From Chloroflexota bacterium (GTDB lineage Bacteria > Chloroflexota > Anaerolineae > Promineifilales > Promineifilaceae): a stretch of 64,000 nt of DNA. A model generated the notes under the pieces. The model searched no databases. It was not told where the DNA came from and saw only the letters and a list, made by a program, of their open reading frames with translations. The stretch spans positions 1 through 64,000 of the forward strand of contig JACTMP010000011.1 in the NCBI GenBank assembly GCA_014584575.1, given 5' to 3'. Below, piece after piece: positions 1 through 8,664 of the stretch. Position numbers and translations under genes: made by a program. Position 1 is the stretch's first letter. Each line of letters opens with the position of its first letter.

Positions 1-74
1 CTCCGGCCATTCTGCTGACTACTGGGCGTATTCGTTTGTCAAGGTGCTGTTAAGATGTCTTTATGTCAATAACT

Positions 75-1247
75 TTATGTCACTGCAAAAGTCGTGTTAA
101 TATCACGCAACCCGGACTGACCATCATATGCATTGGCGACAGCCAGATAAGATTCGTCGCCGATGGTAAAAAACTCAAAACCTTGCCCCCCCCTCGTAGG
201 GATAGCGTATTCTTGCTCAAAGTCAGCCCCGTTCCACCGATAAATGATGGAGTCAATGTTGTAATTGCTGCCGATAACAACATTGGCAAGCGCCAGGTAA
301 GACTCACCGCTGATAGTGAAAAACTCAAAGTCATTGGAGACCGCCACGGTAAAGGGTTGGGAGCCATACGCTTGAAAGATATTTCCGTTCCACCGAAAAA
401 GTTTTGATGCCACATCTGCATAAGTGGCCACTGCCAGATAATGCTGGCCACTGATGGTGAAAAATTCTATATCTGACGCCTGTGCAACTGAGATGTCATG
501 ATCTGAGACAAACGCATTGCCGTTCCAACGATAAATTGTGGAAGTAGTAGAAGGATCGTCACTGTTGGCTACCGCCAGATAAGACTCGCCGTCAATAATA
601 AAAAACTCTGAATCAACGCCATTCATCATGGGGCTGAAAGCCGTTCCAAAACCATTCCCCTCCCAGTGATAAACTTGCGTATTGGCTGTTGGCTGGGAAT
701 TGGCTACGGCCAAATAAGCATCATTACCGATAGTAAAATACTCCATATCTGAGCTTCCCCCGCCGGTTACTGCTTGAATGGTCTGAAACTCTTCAAAATA
801 GCGTAGCTTGGGGGTGGGGGCATAGGCAGCGTGCATAGCATAGGGGGCGGGCCGGATAGCCTGGCGCGGTGACAGCACTTCGTAGCTACCGGTGCTGCTA
901 CCAGGTCGTACCGCTATTTCCAAATAGCGGGGCTGGCCGGAAAAGACAGGGCCAAAATCCAGCTCGGCTGTGAAGAGGCCGTCGGCGACGGGTCTATCAT
1001 TCATAGTGACTGTGCTGCCAAGCTGGCTGCCACCTGTCAGCGCCGTAAACAATTGGAAACGGAAATCGTAACTGCCGTTGGCGGCGCTGCTGCCGGTGTT
1101 TAATACTCCCTGGTAGGTGAAGGCGGTACTCATTGAGCCACCTTCTGGTTGCAGTGGGGTTTGGCCGGGCGTCGTCGCTGACACAATAACGTAGAGATTG
1201 AGCGTGATGAGAGCTACAAGGAATGGAACTGAGAAACGCTTTTTCAT
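75..1247 (-). CDS. Secreted EAR/EPTP-repeat protein (five repeats)
   Basis: The start at 1247 (MKKRFSVPF) is chosen over the upstream in-frame ATG at 1292 because GGAGGAAA lies just before it and it opens a clear signal peptide (basic N-region, then hydrophobic LVALITLNLYVIV). About 390 residues. From about residue 150 there are five repeats of about 46 residues with the pattern FFTIxGExYLAVAN followed 8-15 residues later by IYRWNG, which is the EAR/EPTP repeat known to build seven-bladed beta-propellers. Only five repeats are present and the last stops after its LAVAN strand, so the propeller looks C-terminally truncated. Probably a secreted or surface binding protein; ligand unknown. The gene contains no ACGGCCGT octamer, unlike most neighbours, which may mean recent acquisition. 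Confidence 0.75.
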   Translation of the reverse strand: MKKRFSVPFLVALITLNLYVIVSATTPGQTPLQPEGGSMSTAFTYQGVLNTGSSAANGSYDFRFQLFTALTGGSQLGSTVTMNDRPVADGLFTAELDFGPVFSGQPRYLEIAVRPGSSTGSYEVLSPRQAIRPAPYAMHAAYAPTPKLRYFEEFQTIQAVTGGGSSDMEYFTIGNDAYLAVANSQPTANTQVYHWEGNGFGTAFSPMMNGVDSEFFIIDGESYLAVANSDDPSTTSTIYRWNGNAFVSDHDISVAQASDIEFFTISGQHYLAVATYADVASKLFRWNGNIFQAYGSQPFTVAVSNDFEFFTISGESYLALANVVIGSNYNIDSIIYRWNGADFEQEYAIPTRGGQGFEFFTIGDESYLAVANAYDGQSGLRDINTTFAVT

Positions 1248-1704
1248 GATGGATTTCCTCCAGTCATGCCATGCTGTGTATGAGCATGGCATTGACTTTG
1301 ATGTTTTGTGAACTGTATGGCCGAAATTCCCACCCCACCATGGTGACTCAATTGGACTAACTGGTTCTTGTTTTTATCATCCTGTTCTCCTTTTCGGCTC
1401 AAACTGTTTAACAACTGACCTGGCGGTAGTTGCGTTGAACGGCCGATAATGGTCTCTCCTGCCAGCAATTGATTGCTATACGGTAGCTGGCAATCGTTAA
1501 GCTATCGTTGATTGAATTGTTTGTGAATGGAGTAATGTGTGGTGGGTGTGGCTTATGGCAAAGACAGCAGCCAGTATAAGCAGGCTGGGGGGACGTACAA
1601 GAGTGAGATTGGGCGACGGCCGTCCATCTCCCCCACCTCTTGACCCCCTCAACCCCTCACAGCCCGGTTGCTCCACCTGCTAAACTGCGCCACAATAACG
1701 GGCT
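1248..1704. other. Intergenic region between divergent genes
   Basis: A 457-bp gap between two divergently transcribed genes. It contains an inverted repeat (1266-1292) in the leader of the minus-strand gene, a second weak inverted pair (TGCCAGC/GCTGGCA near 1460-1492), and no convincing -10/-35 pair on either strand. A short minus-strand open frame here has no recognisable motif and overlaps the leader. Confidence 0.4.
1266..1292. repeat. Inverted repeat in leader of EAR-repeat gene
   Basis: ATGCCATGCT and AGCATGGCAT form perfect 10-bp arms around a 7-nt loop, 19 bp upstream of the start codon at 1247. It could be an operator or an mRNA hairpin; nothing in the window favours either. Confidence 0.4.
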
Positions 1705-3351
1705 ATGCTCGCCACCCAAGCACCCATTCTCCTATCCCCTGCCGCACGCCGTCGCGCCTGGTTAGGGTTGGCGTTGGTATTGGCATTGGACACGGCCGTG
1801 CTCCTCTTCCTCACCCACCACATCCTCACCTTCCAACAGTTCCCCTTCGATTCCGACGAAGCCAACCACGCCCTGCCCGCCCAGCAGATGGCGCTGGCGC
1901 TGGGCGCGGGCGACCTGGGCAGTTTTGCCCACCTGCTGGCGGCGCAGAACTTCTACCCGCCGGGTCTTACCTGGCTCAAGGCGCTGCTGTTTTTGTTTTT
2001 CGGCGGCACGGCCGTCACCGCCCGCCTCTTTAGCGTCCTCTCCCTCTTCCTGACCATACCCGTCCTCTACGCCATTTGCCTGGAAATTGACGAACGGTAT
2101 GGCTGGCTCAGCGGCCTCATTGCCGCCGCCCTCACCCTGAGCATGAATTCCCTGCTGGTCAACGGGGCGCTGGTGATGCTGGAAACACCGGGATTACTCG
2201 TCAGTATGCTGGCCTTGTGGGCCTATTTGCGTGTGCTCAAACGGCCGTCCCCCGCCCGCCTCCTCCTCACCAGCCTGCTGCTCACCCTTACCGTCCTCAC
2301 CAAATACACCTACGGCGCAATAACGGTGACGGCCGTCACCCTCACCGAACTCACCCTGGCCTATAATTCATTCCCTCACGCATCACGCATCACGCATCAC
2401 GCATCACGCACCTGGCAACGTTGGGCATGGCTCTTCGGCCCCCTGGCGCTCATACTACTGCTCTGGCTGGCCCGCCCCGGCAGCCTGAGCGGCGCGGTAG
2501 ACTACGCCCAACCATTGGCCGGAGACGCCGCCTGGCTTTCCTGGCGCGGCCTGGCGTATTACCCGTTCAGCCTGGCCCGGTTTGAAACGCCCGCGCCCCT
2601 CTTCGCCCTGGTCAATCTGGCCGGGTTGATATGGGCTTTGGCGAATTGGCGCATACCCGGCATCCGGCTGCTGCTGCTCTATTTCCTGGCTGGCATGGCG
2701 CTGATCATGTTCATCAACCACCCCTTCAATCCCCGCTTTATTGCCACGTTTGTGCCGGCGCTGCATCTGCTCACGGCCGTGATGCTCACCCAACTGCTCG
2801 ATACTGCCCGCCATCAGTGGCCGCAAACCCCCACCTGGCGGCGCGCCGCCATCTTCCTGCTGACCGGGCTGCTGCTGCTGGCGGCCTGGCAAAGCGTCCG
2901 CGTCTTGCCCGACCGCTACCGACAATTTGGCGCCACCCTGGAAGTAGAATACGAAACCCATCCCGCCCTGAATGACCTGGCGGACTGGTTGCAAAGTGAA
3001 ATCCCGCCCCATGCCCGCTTTTTCCTGGTCAACCCCTGGGACCAATTCAGCGCCCCGGCCCTGACCTGGCGGCTGGCAACAAGCAACCAGACTACCTGGA
3101 CGGTTCCCTCGGCCATACTCTCCGCGGCCACGCCGGACACTCTGGCCCACTTCCGCCAACAGCTAAACGAAAGTCATGTGCAATTTGTGGTGGTGCTGGA
3201 AGGCGGCCCCTGGGGTGCGCCCGCCTGGCCGGATTACACGGCCGTGATCGAAAACGGCTTCGACGAAATGAGCCGCCGCCAGTTCACCATCCCCGTACAC
3301 GGGCAGACGCCGTTGCAGATTCAGGCAATTGTTTATGAAAGAGAGGATTAG
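1705..3351 (+). CDS. GT39/ArnT-like membrane glycosyltransferase
   Basis: A 548-residue polytopic membrane protein. The first transmembrane helix (about 18-38) is followed by an extracytoplasmic loop with FDSDEANHA, which fits the acidic DE motif used by GT-C glycosyltransferases (PMT/ArnT family) that transfer sugars from polyprenyl-phosphate donors. About ten further hydrophobic helices follow, then a short C-terminal soluble part. Residues about 225-236 (HASRITHHASRT) are encoded by an 8-bp-type tandem repeat in the DNA at 2376-2411, in a loop between helices, so the insertion is probably tolerated. The stop codon TAG lies in the first unit of the downstream GATTAG/GATTGG repeat. The next three transferase-like genes are on the opposite strand. 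Acceptor unknown. Confidence 0.75.
   Translation: MLATQAPILLSPAARRRAWLGLALVLALDTAVLLFLTHHILTFQQFPFDSDEANHALPAQQMALALGAGDLGSFAHLLAAQNFYPPGLTWLKALLFLFFGGTAVTARLFSVLSLFLTIPVLYAICLEIDERYGWLSGLIAAALTLSMNSLLVNGALVMLETPGLLVSMLALWAYLRVLKRPSPARLLLTSLLLTLTVLTKYTYGAITVTAVTLTELTLAYNSFPHASRITHHASRTWQRWAWLFGPLALILLLWLARPGSLSGAVDYAQPLAGDAAWLSWRGLAYYPFSLARFETPAPLFALVNLAGLIWALANWRIPGIRLLLLYFLAGMALIMFINHPFNPRFIATFVPALHLLTAVMLTQLLDTARHQWPQTPTWRRAAIFLLTGLLLLAAWQSVRVLPDRYRQFGATLEVEYETHPALNDLADWLQSEIPPHARFFLVNPWDQFSAPALTWRLATSNQTTWTVPSAILSAATPDTLAHFRQQLNESHVQFVVVLEGGPWGAPAWPDYTAVIENGFDEMSRRQFTIPVHGQTPLQIQAIVYERED
2376..2411. repeat. CACGCATCACGCAT tandem repeat inside a CDS
   Basis: Four near-exact units of the type TCACGCA(T) inside the GT39 reading frame. 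The same repeat type, in the other orientation, occurs within the 5626-8664 gene and upstream of ppk2. Confidence 0.85.
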
Positions 3352-3490
3352 AGATTGGAGATTGGAGATTAGAGATTAGAGATTGGAGATTAGAGATTGG
3401 AGACTAAATCACCGCTCACCGCTCACTGCTCACCCTATCACCCCCTCACCTCATCACCCCCTCACCTGCTCACCCCCTCACCTGCTCACC
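3348..3490. repeat. Short tandem repeats between convergent genes
   Basis: First a block of GAGATTGGAGATTAGA-type heptads (about 3348-3404), then TCACCGCTCACTGC and CACCCCCTCACCTG units (about 3410-3490). The blocks touch both flanking genes: the first supplies the TAG stop of the plus-strand gene and the second supplies the TGA stop of the minus-strand gene. Confidence 0.85.
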
Positions 3491-5400
3491 TCCACCTCCC
3501 CCACCCGCTGCCCATCCACCCAGTTGTAGACACCCACTTGCAGCGTCAGGTTCTCCTGCGCTGGACGAGGCAGGGTACGCTGTTCCAGGATGAGCGCACC
3601 GGGCGGCCAGTTTGCCAGGGGCAGTGCGCCGCGCCAGGTATCGCCGTCCGCCTGGGCCACGGGCGGCTGGCCGGGCCGGCCCAGATGGGCAAAAATGGTC
3701 AGGTGCGGCGGCAGCGGCACGGCCGTAGACCACACCAACGTCACCGCATACCCATCCGCCGTCTCCGTCACCTGCGCCTCATGCAGGCAAATATCCGCAC
3801 CGATATGGGCAAACTGGCAATCGGCCGCGCCCGGCTCTAACCGGCCCGCATAGTCCAACTGCCAACGGCCGTCCACCCCATAGCGCGACACATACACCCC
3901 ATCCACCTCGCCCGCCAACACCGCCAGTTCATCCGGCTGGATAATCACGCCGCGCATATCCACCTGGTACGCCCCATTTTCCCGTTCCGCCTGATCCAGC
4001 CAGGGCATTGCCTGTGATAGCGATTCCACCTGTCCCCCTGTCCATGCCCGCTGAAAATCGGCCAGTTCCACCACCACCGGGGCCAGCGTCAGCCCCCAAT
4101 AGCCCACCGGATACGGTGGGCGCGTGGGCGCAAAGCGGTCGGGGAAATTGAGGAACAGGTAACGGCCGTCGCCCCTTTCATCCAACGCCACCACCGCCGT
4201 CCGCAAATGGGCCGTTCCCTGCTGCCACACCCCTTCAAACTGGCGCAGCAGCCACACACTTTGCAGCAAAATCAGGCCAACTGCCAACACGCTGCCCACC
4301 TGTAGCCAACGCCGTTCCTCCGTGCGCGGCCACAAGGCACAGCCCCACAGCAGGCAGATGCCCAATGCAGGCGCATACAGCAGCCGCGCCGCCAGCGCCA
4401 CATATGCAAAACCGAGGCCCACCAGCATGGGCAGCACCGCCGCCAACGCCCAGGCCAGGCCAAACAACGCCACCCGGCCCCGCCCCCGCCAGGTCGCCAG
4501 CGCCAGCAGCGCCGCCACCGCCGCCACGCCCATTGCTGCCACCACCCACTCATTCCACACGGCATCCGGGGCATAACCCTGGGGCCGCCCAAACAGGGGA
4601 AAGGCGATGCCTTGCAGCACGTAGGCCAGGTTACGGCCGTCAAAAAAGGCGCCGGTAATGCCCGCCTTGCGCGGCACCGCCAGCCAGACCAGCACATACC
4701 CAACTGCCAACAACGGATAAACCAGCGCCCAGGCATACGGCCGTATCCATCCCCCGATTGACCAACCACCCGGCACGGAGCGTCGCAGCAACAATTCATA
4801 CAACAGTGGCACAACAGCAACGGTGACGCTGCTCTCCTGCGTGGTCAGCGCCAGGATGAAAAAAACAAAGCTGGCAATCAACCCCCAACGAGACTGGCAC
4901 GGCGGGGTATTGGGGGGTAACGGCCGTGCCCAGAAATAACTCAACCAGGCAGCGTTTTGCCACACGGCCGTGAGCGGCTGCTGCGGCGCGGCCCAGGCCA
5001 CCGCCTGATAGGCCATCGGGTAAAAGGCAAATAGCGCCGCCACTGCCACAGCCGCACCCCGTCCCAAACCCAACCGGCGGCTGATGGCAAAGGCCAATGC
5101 CACATTGAGCAGATGAAAAGCCAACTGGAAACCATGCGCGGCTTCTATGGCAAAGGTGCCATCCGGCCGCATGAACAGCCAGAAATAGAGCATGGTCAGG
5201 GGGCGGTAAAACTGGAAATCGGCATTGGGCAGCAGCGTTTGCCACCACGCCTTACCCAGCGCATGCCCAAACCAGAGCGGATCATCCCAGATGAAACCAA
5301 ACGCCAGGGAGGAGGCATACACCAGCACCGTCGCCAGCAGCACGGCCGTTAGCGCCACATACACCCACCGGTTTTGCCCCTCAAACGTCGCCTTCAACAT
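3478..5400 (-). CDS. TMTC/PMT-like polytopic membrane protein with C-terminal beta-sandwich
   Basis: A 640-residue protein. After the first helix it shows FIWDDPLWF and then FYRPLTMLYFWL, the arrangement typical of TMTC-like and related GT-C proteins (WDD motif, then YRPL). Roughly ten to twelve helices fill residues 15-400. The C-terminal 200 residues are soluble and end with a beta-sandwich (about 535-635: VTLVWS, FAHLGRPGQ, VGVYNW) that resembles modules in the next two genes on the same strand. Function is probably transfer of a lipid-linked sugar to protein or a cell-envelope polymer; the acceptor is unknown. The stop codon lies in a CACCTGCTCACC repeat block. Confidence 0.65.
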   Translation of the reverse strand: MLKATFEGQNRWVYVALTAVLLATVLVYASSLAFGFIWDDPLWFGHALGKAWWQTLLPNADFQFYRPLTMLYFWLFMRPDGTFAIEAAHGFQLAFHLLNVALAFAISRRLGLGRGAAVAVAALFAFYPMAYQAVAWAAPQQPLTAVWQNAAWLSYFWARPLPPNTPPCQSRWGLIASFVFFILALTTQESSVTVAVVPLLYELLLRRSVPGGWSIGGWIRPYAWALVYPLLAVGYVLVWLAVPRKAGITGAFFDGRNLAYVLQGIAFPLFGRPQGYAPDAVWNEWVVAAMGVAAVAALLALATWRGRGRVALFGLAWALAAVLPMLVGLGFAYVALAARLLYAPALGICLLWGCALWPRTEERRWLQVGSVLAVGLILLQSVWLLRQFEGVWQQGTAHLRTAVVALDERGDGRYLFLNFPDRFAPTRPPYPVGYWGLTLAPVVVELADFQRAWTGGQVESLSQAMPWLDQAERENGAYQVDMRGVIIQPDELAVLAGEVDGVYVSRYGVDGRWQLDYAGRLEPGAADCQFAHIGADICLHEAQVTETADGYAVTLVWSTAVPLPPHLTIFAHLGRPGQPPVAQADGDTWRGALPLANWPPGALILEQRTLPRPAQENLTLQVGVYNWVDGQRVGEVEVSR

Positions 5401-5470
5401 GTCTCAAGAAATAGGATCACGGATGAAACGGATGAAACCGATTCTCACGGATTTTTACGATAATCTACAA

Positions 5471-5559
5471 CTGTCATTCCGAGGAGTCTTCGACGAGGAA
5501 TCTTCTCACTGTGTTAAAGGCAAGATTCCTCGCTCCGAAGACTTCGCTCGGAATGACAG
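5471..5559. repeat. MITE-like inverted repeat, copy 1
   Basis: Begins CTGTCATTCCGAGGAG and ends CTCGGAATGACAG, with inner arms GAGGAATCTT and AAGATTCCTC around a variable centre. Similar elements lie near 40739, 47733, 53052 and 61826. No open frame, so it would be non-autonomous. Confidence 0.85.
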
Positions 5560-5625
5560 GACAAAATGTTTGTTTGTAGACACACCCTCAATGTACATCA
5601 AAAAATCCTTTGCATCCTTCGCGGA

Positions 5626-8600
5626 TCACTCTTTACCGATTACCTCCACCACTCCCGGCAACACCACCCGATCCGCCCCATCGGCCAGCGTCAGGCGCGT
5701 GCCGGTCGTCGGATCATACAGGCCCACGGCAATTTGCGCCGGGCCGGTGTAGTCCGGCTCGCGGAAGGTGATGGTGTGCGGGTCGGTGATGTATTCGCCG
5801 GCAATCCAGCCTGTCGTGGGGCGTTCGCCGTTAGCGGGCGGGGCGTCGTGTTGGCCAATGAGACGGCCGTCTGCCGCCAACAAATGCGCAAACACCGTAT
5901 ACGCCACCGGCACATTATCGCCCCCTGCCTGCCAATACAACGTCAGCGGGAACGCTTCACCTGTCACCACCTGGGTTGGTGCATCAAACCCCACCAGCCG
6001 CGCCACACCGCCAAACGCAGCATCCAGCGGCATCTGCGGCGTCGGCGGCGTGAAATTGTGGTCAGAGGCGATGATGTCCACCTGCCCGATGGGAATTTGC
6101 TGCCCATCCAGCGTTAACAGTAACACGGCCGTGCCATCTTCTACCCCGGCCGGAACTGCCAACAGGTGATGTTCCAAAACCACCTCACCCGCCCGCCATT
6201 GCCCGGTCGGAAATTGAGTAAAAACCGGGGTTTCAGCCAAAACCTGCCCATTTTGCGCCAACTGCAACTGGGGCTGCAAGTCGGGCAGTCGTGACGTGGC
6301 CTGCCATTCCAGGCTGATCCTTAACACCTGCCCACCGCCAACCTGCCCGCGATCCTGGCCGACGGCCGTCAACCACAGCCCATCTGTCACGGCAACTGGC
6401 TCTGGCAGCCGGGGCAGTTCAGGCGACAGGCCGTAGGGGTTGCTGCCGGGCGGGTCGGGCGGTTGTACGGTAATGACGGTCGGCAGCGCCAGGAAAATGC
6501 CGCCCGGCTGACCGGCGGCATGACGAACCTCAACCGGGCTGCTTGTACCATCCGGCTCACGGCCGTTCACCCCCAGGCGTAACGTCACCGGCTGCGGCAG
6601 CGTCCCCCAGGGCAGGGGCAACACATGGCTGGTCGTCACCACTTCACCAACCGTCCACAGTTCGGTGGGACGGCCGTCGCCCGCCAGCAGCATTTCATCC
6701 CACTGCGCCAGCGGCAGACCGTCGGCGTTGAGCAATTCCAAGACGGCCGTGTCCCGATCATCTAGCGGTTGGTGCAACTGCCAGCGCAAGGCAAGCGTTA
6801 CGGCCGTGTCTGCTTCCGATTCCACCCAGACGCCCGTCAATTGCAGCGGCCCAAACCAGGCGTCTGGCGGCGTCCATTCCGGCGGCGCAGCCGGTTGGTT
6901 TATCTCGTAAATTTGCACCAGCAAGCCGTCAAACGGCCGTGTCTCCACCAACACCCCCGCCTCTTCCAATGCAAAACGCACCATCGCCGGCCCCTGCGCC
7001 AGCCCGGTTGGCGCAGAAACGAGGGCAATGCGGCGTTGGGGCACGGCCGTCCACTCCCCCAACCGCGCCCACACCTCACCGTCAGACAATTGGGGCATGA
7101 CAACGGCCGTGTCGCCCTCATATTCAAAAGGGAACGCCCAGCCCGCATCGGGCACAATGATCAGATCATCGGCCGTCAACGTTTGCTCCAGGTAATCGGC
7201 CGCGCCGCGCATATCATCTTTTGCCATCTGCGGGTCGCCAAAATACAGGGCCAAACCCACGCCAGACAAAATGAGCAAGAGTAACAACAACGCACCCGCC
7301 AGCACTCGTTCAACAATGCGAATGGCCCGGTTGCTGGTAATGACGCCGGGCACGATCAAAAAAGCCGCCAGGGGAATAAAACTGATGGCCGCAAAAGCGA
7401 TGTAGCGCGGGTGGGAAAAGGAGCGCACCGTCCACACCAGCAGCGCCCCGCTGAGGGGGAGCAGCCATTGGAGGAGGAGGCGGAAGAGGTGATGCGTGAT
7501 GCGTGATGCGTGATGCGTGATGGGGTCACGGTTTACGGCATACGGATTACGAGTTACGGTAAGGCGAAGGAGGATGAGCACGGCCGTGACCAGCAGCAGC
7601 AGCGCCGCCAATTCCCACACGCCAGGGCGGGCCAGCGCCCCGGTCAGGCCGGTGTGGTGAAAGACCCACACCTGTTGCAGCAGAAAGCCCAGGGGGGCCG
7701 GTTCGGCCAGGTAGGTACCGGCGTTGGCTTCGGCTTGCACGGCCGTCCAGTTGCGCAGCACGGCCGTAAACCAGGGCAAACAGGCCAACCCCACCGCCGC
7801 CTGCGTGACCAAGAAACGGCGCAAATCCTGCCAGCGCCGTTCCCTGACAAAAGCCAGCAGCAGCCAGCCGCTCACATAGACCACCGGGAACAGCATCACA
7901 TAGTGCAGATGCAGGGCAAACCATTCGACAAAAGCAAAGGTGAGCCAATAAGAGATTGGGAGATTGGGAGATTGGGAGATTGGCGATTCCCGGTTAATTT
8001 CCAGTTTCCAATCTCTAATCTCCCACGTGATTGCCAACAACGCCAGTGTCGCCAGCGGCAGCAGCGCATACACCCGCGCCTCTTGGGCGTAGATGACGGA
8101 GAGGGGGGAGATGGCGACGAGGCAGGCGGCAAGAAGAGGAGTGAGCAGTGAGCGGTTAGCAGCGAACGGTAAGCGGTAATCCGTAATCTGTAATCGGTGA
8201 GTGGGTTTCGGATGACGGGTTACGGGATACGGATGACGGAACCAGCGGCGGCAGACGGCGTAGACGGCCGCTACTTGCAGCAGGCTGGCGAGGGCGGAAA
8301 AGTAACGGGCGCTAAAGGTATTCAGACCGGTCAGCGCCACCCAACCCTTGAGCAAGATGAAGTAGAGGGGCGGGTGGATGTTGTTTAGCCGGTCGGCCAG
8401 GAGAGTGAGCAGCGAGGAGCGCGCCAGATTGAGGCTGATGCCCTCGTCCCACCAGATGCTCTGCACTTCCAGCGCGTGCAGACGCAAGGCGAAAGCGAGG
8501 AGGAGGAGGGTGAGAAGCGTGATGCGTGATGCGTGATGCGTGATGGGTAAACGGTAATCTGTAATCCGTAATCGGTCATCGGTGGTCCGTAATCGGTCAT

Positions 8601-8664
8601 CGGACTGCGGCTCACGGTTTACGGTATACGGATGACGGGTCACGGGAGACGGGTCACGGCTCAC
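5626..8664 (-). CDS. GT39-type membrane glycosyltransferase with three extracellular beta-sandwich modules and repeat-derived insertions
   Basis: A 1012-residue protein. The GTG start overlaps the stop of the upstream gene (GTGA), implying coupled translation. The GT-C motif WWDEGISLN follows the first helix, then HPPLYFILL, as in ArnT-like GT39 enzymes. Eight or more helices precede a large extracytoplasmic part (about 480-1012) with three similar beta-sandwiches, the last with LTLYWQ, VFAHLLAADG, GWIAGEYI and VGLYDP. Four stretches match intergenic tandem repeats: the N-terminus (residues 1-49) and loops near 145-175, 213-240 and 368-392 (for example NPYAVNRDPITHHASR). They lie in loops or the tail, not in helices. 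The true start could be further inside, but upstream of the first helix no better start was found. Confidence 0.75.
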   Translation of the reverse strand: MSRDPSPVTRHPYTVNREPQSDDRLRTTDDRLRITDYRLPITHHASRITLLTLLLLAFALRLHALEVQSIWWDEGISLNLARSSLLTLLADRLNNIHPPLYFILLKGWVALTGLNTFSARYFSALASLLQVAAVYAVCRRWFRHPYPVTRHPKPTHRLQITDYRLPFAANRSLLTPLLAACLVAISPLSVIYAQEARVYALLPLATLALLAITWEIRDWKLEINRESPISQSPNLPISYWLTFAFVEWFALHLHYVMLFPVVYVSGWLLLAFVRERRWQDLRRFLVTQAAVGLACLPWFTAVLRNWTAVQAEANAGTYLAEPAPLGFLLQQVWVFHHTGLTGALARPGVWELAALLLLVTAVLILLRLTVTRNPYAVNRDPITHHASRITHHLFRLLLQWLLPLSGALLVWTVRSFSHPRYIAFAAISFIPLAAFLIVPGVITSNRAIRIVERVLAGALLLLLLILSGVGLALYFGDPQMAKDDMRGAADYLEQTLTADDLIIVPDAGWAFPFEYEGDTAVVMPQLSDGEVWARLGEWTAVPQRRIALVSAPTGLAQGPAMVRFALEEAGVLVETRPFDGLLVQIYEINQPAAPPEWTPPDAWFGPLQLTGVWVESEADTAVTLALRWQLHQPLDDRDTAVLELLNADGLPLAQWDEMLLAGDGRPTELWTVGEVVTTSHVLPLPWGTLPQPVTLRLGVNGREPDGTSSPVEVRHAAGQPGGIFLALPTVITVQPPDPPGSNPYGLSPELPRLPEPVAVTDGLWLTAVGQDRGQVGGGQVLRISLEWQATSRLPDLQPQLQLAQNGQVLAETPVFTQFPTGQWRAGEVVLEHHLLAVPAGVEDGTAVLLLTLDGQQIPIGQVDIIASDHNFTPPTPQMPLDAAFGGVARLVGFDAPTQVVTGEAFPLTLYWQAGGDNVPVAYTVFAHLLAADGRLIGQHDAPPANGERPTTGWIAGEYITDPHTITFREPDYTGPAQIAVGLYDPTTGTRLTLADGADRVVLPGVVEVIGKE
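6001..8000. repeat. Dense stretch of the ACGGCCGT octamer
   Basis: Twelve exact copies of the palindrome ACGGCCGT were counted by eye in these 2 kb, whereas random sequence of this base composition would give well under one. The octamer occurs in most genes of the window, where it encodes T-A-V, N/D-G-R or R-P-x depending on frame. This entry marks one representative dense stretch. Confidence 0.9.
7491..7562. repeat. GCGTGATGCGTGATG plus TTACGG repeats inside a CDS
   Basis: Four GTGATGC units followed by ACGGTTTACGGCATACGG-type units, read through in frame in the minus-strand GT39 gene (loop residues about 368-392). Confidence 0.85.
7949..8030. repeat. GAGATTG heptad repeat inside a CDS
   Basis: AGATTGGGAGATTGGGAG units, then a partial complementary block (CCAATCTCTAATCTCCC), giving an inverted pair in the coding region. 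The minus-strand protein reads it as about residues 213-240 (SPISQSPNLPIS and neighbours). Confidence 0.85.
8141..8238. repeat. GTAATC/GATGACGG repeats inside a CDS
   Basis: Mixed GGTAATCCGTAATCTGTAATC and GGATGACGGGTTACGG units, translated in frame on the minus strand as a basic, Pro/Thr-rich loop after the IYAVCRRW-type helix end (about residues 145-175). Confidence 0.8.
8517..8664. repeat. Mixed tandem repeats forming the N-terminus of a CDS
   Basis: GCGTGATGCGTGATG, GGTAATCTGTAATCC and ACGGATGACGGGTC units, continuous from the start codon at 8664 to the first transmembrane helix. They encode the first 49 residues of the GT39 protein, a basic cytoplasmic tail. Confidence 0.85.

Noticed and set aside
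63..407. Plus-strand open frame at the window start
   Set aside because: It lies antisense inside the EAR-repeat gene, has no ribosome site and its sequence mirrors the repeated codons of that gene.
1244..1468. Minus-strand 74-residue frame upstream of the EAR gene
   Set aside because: Overlaps the likely leader, no family match and no ribosome site.
2355..2366. TATAAT-like promoter
   Set aside because: Falls in the coding region of the GT39 gene with no partner -35 or following gene start.
5471..5559. Intrinsic terminator
   Set aside because: The long inverted repeat has no T-run and repeats elsewhere as a dispersed element.
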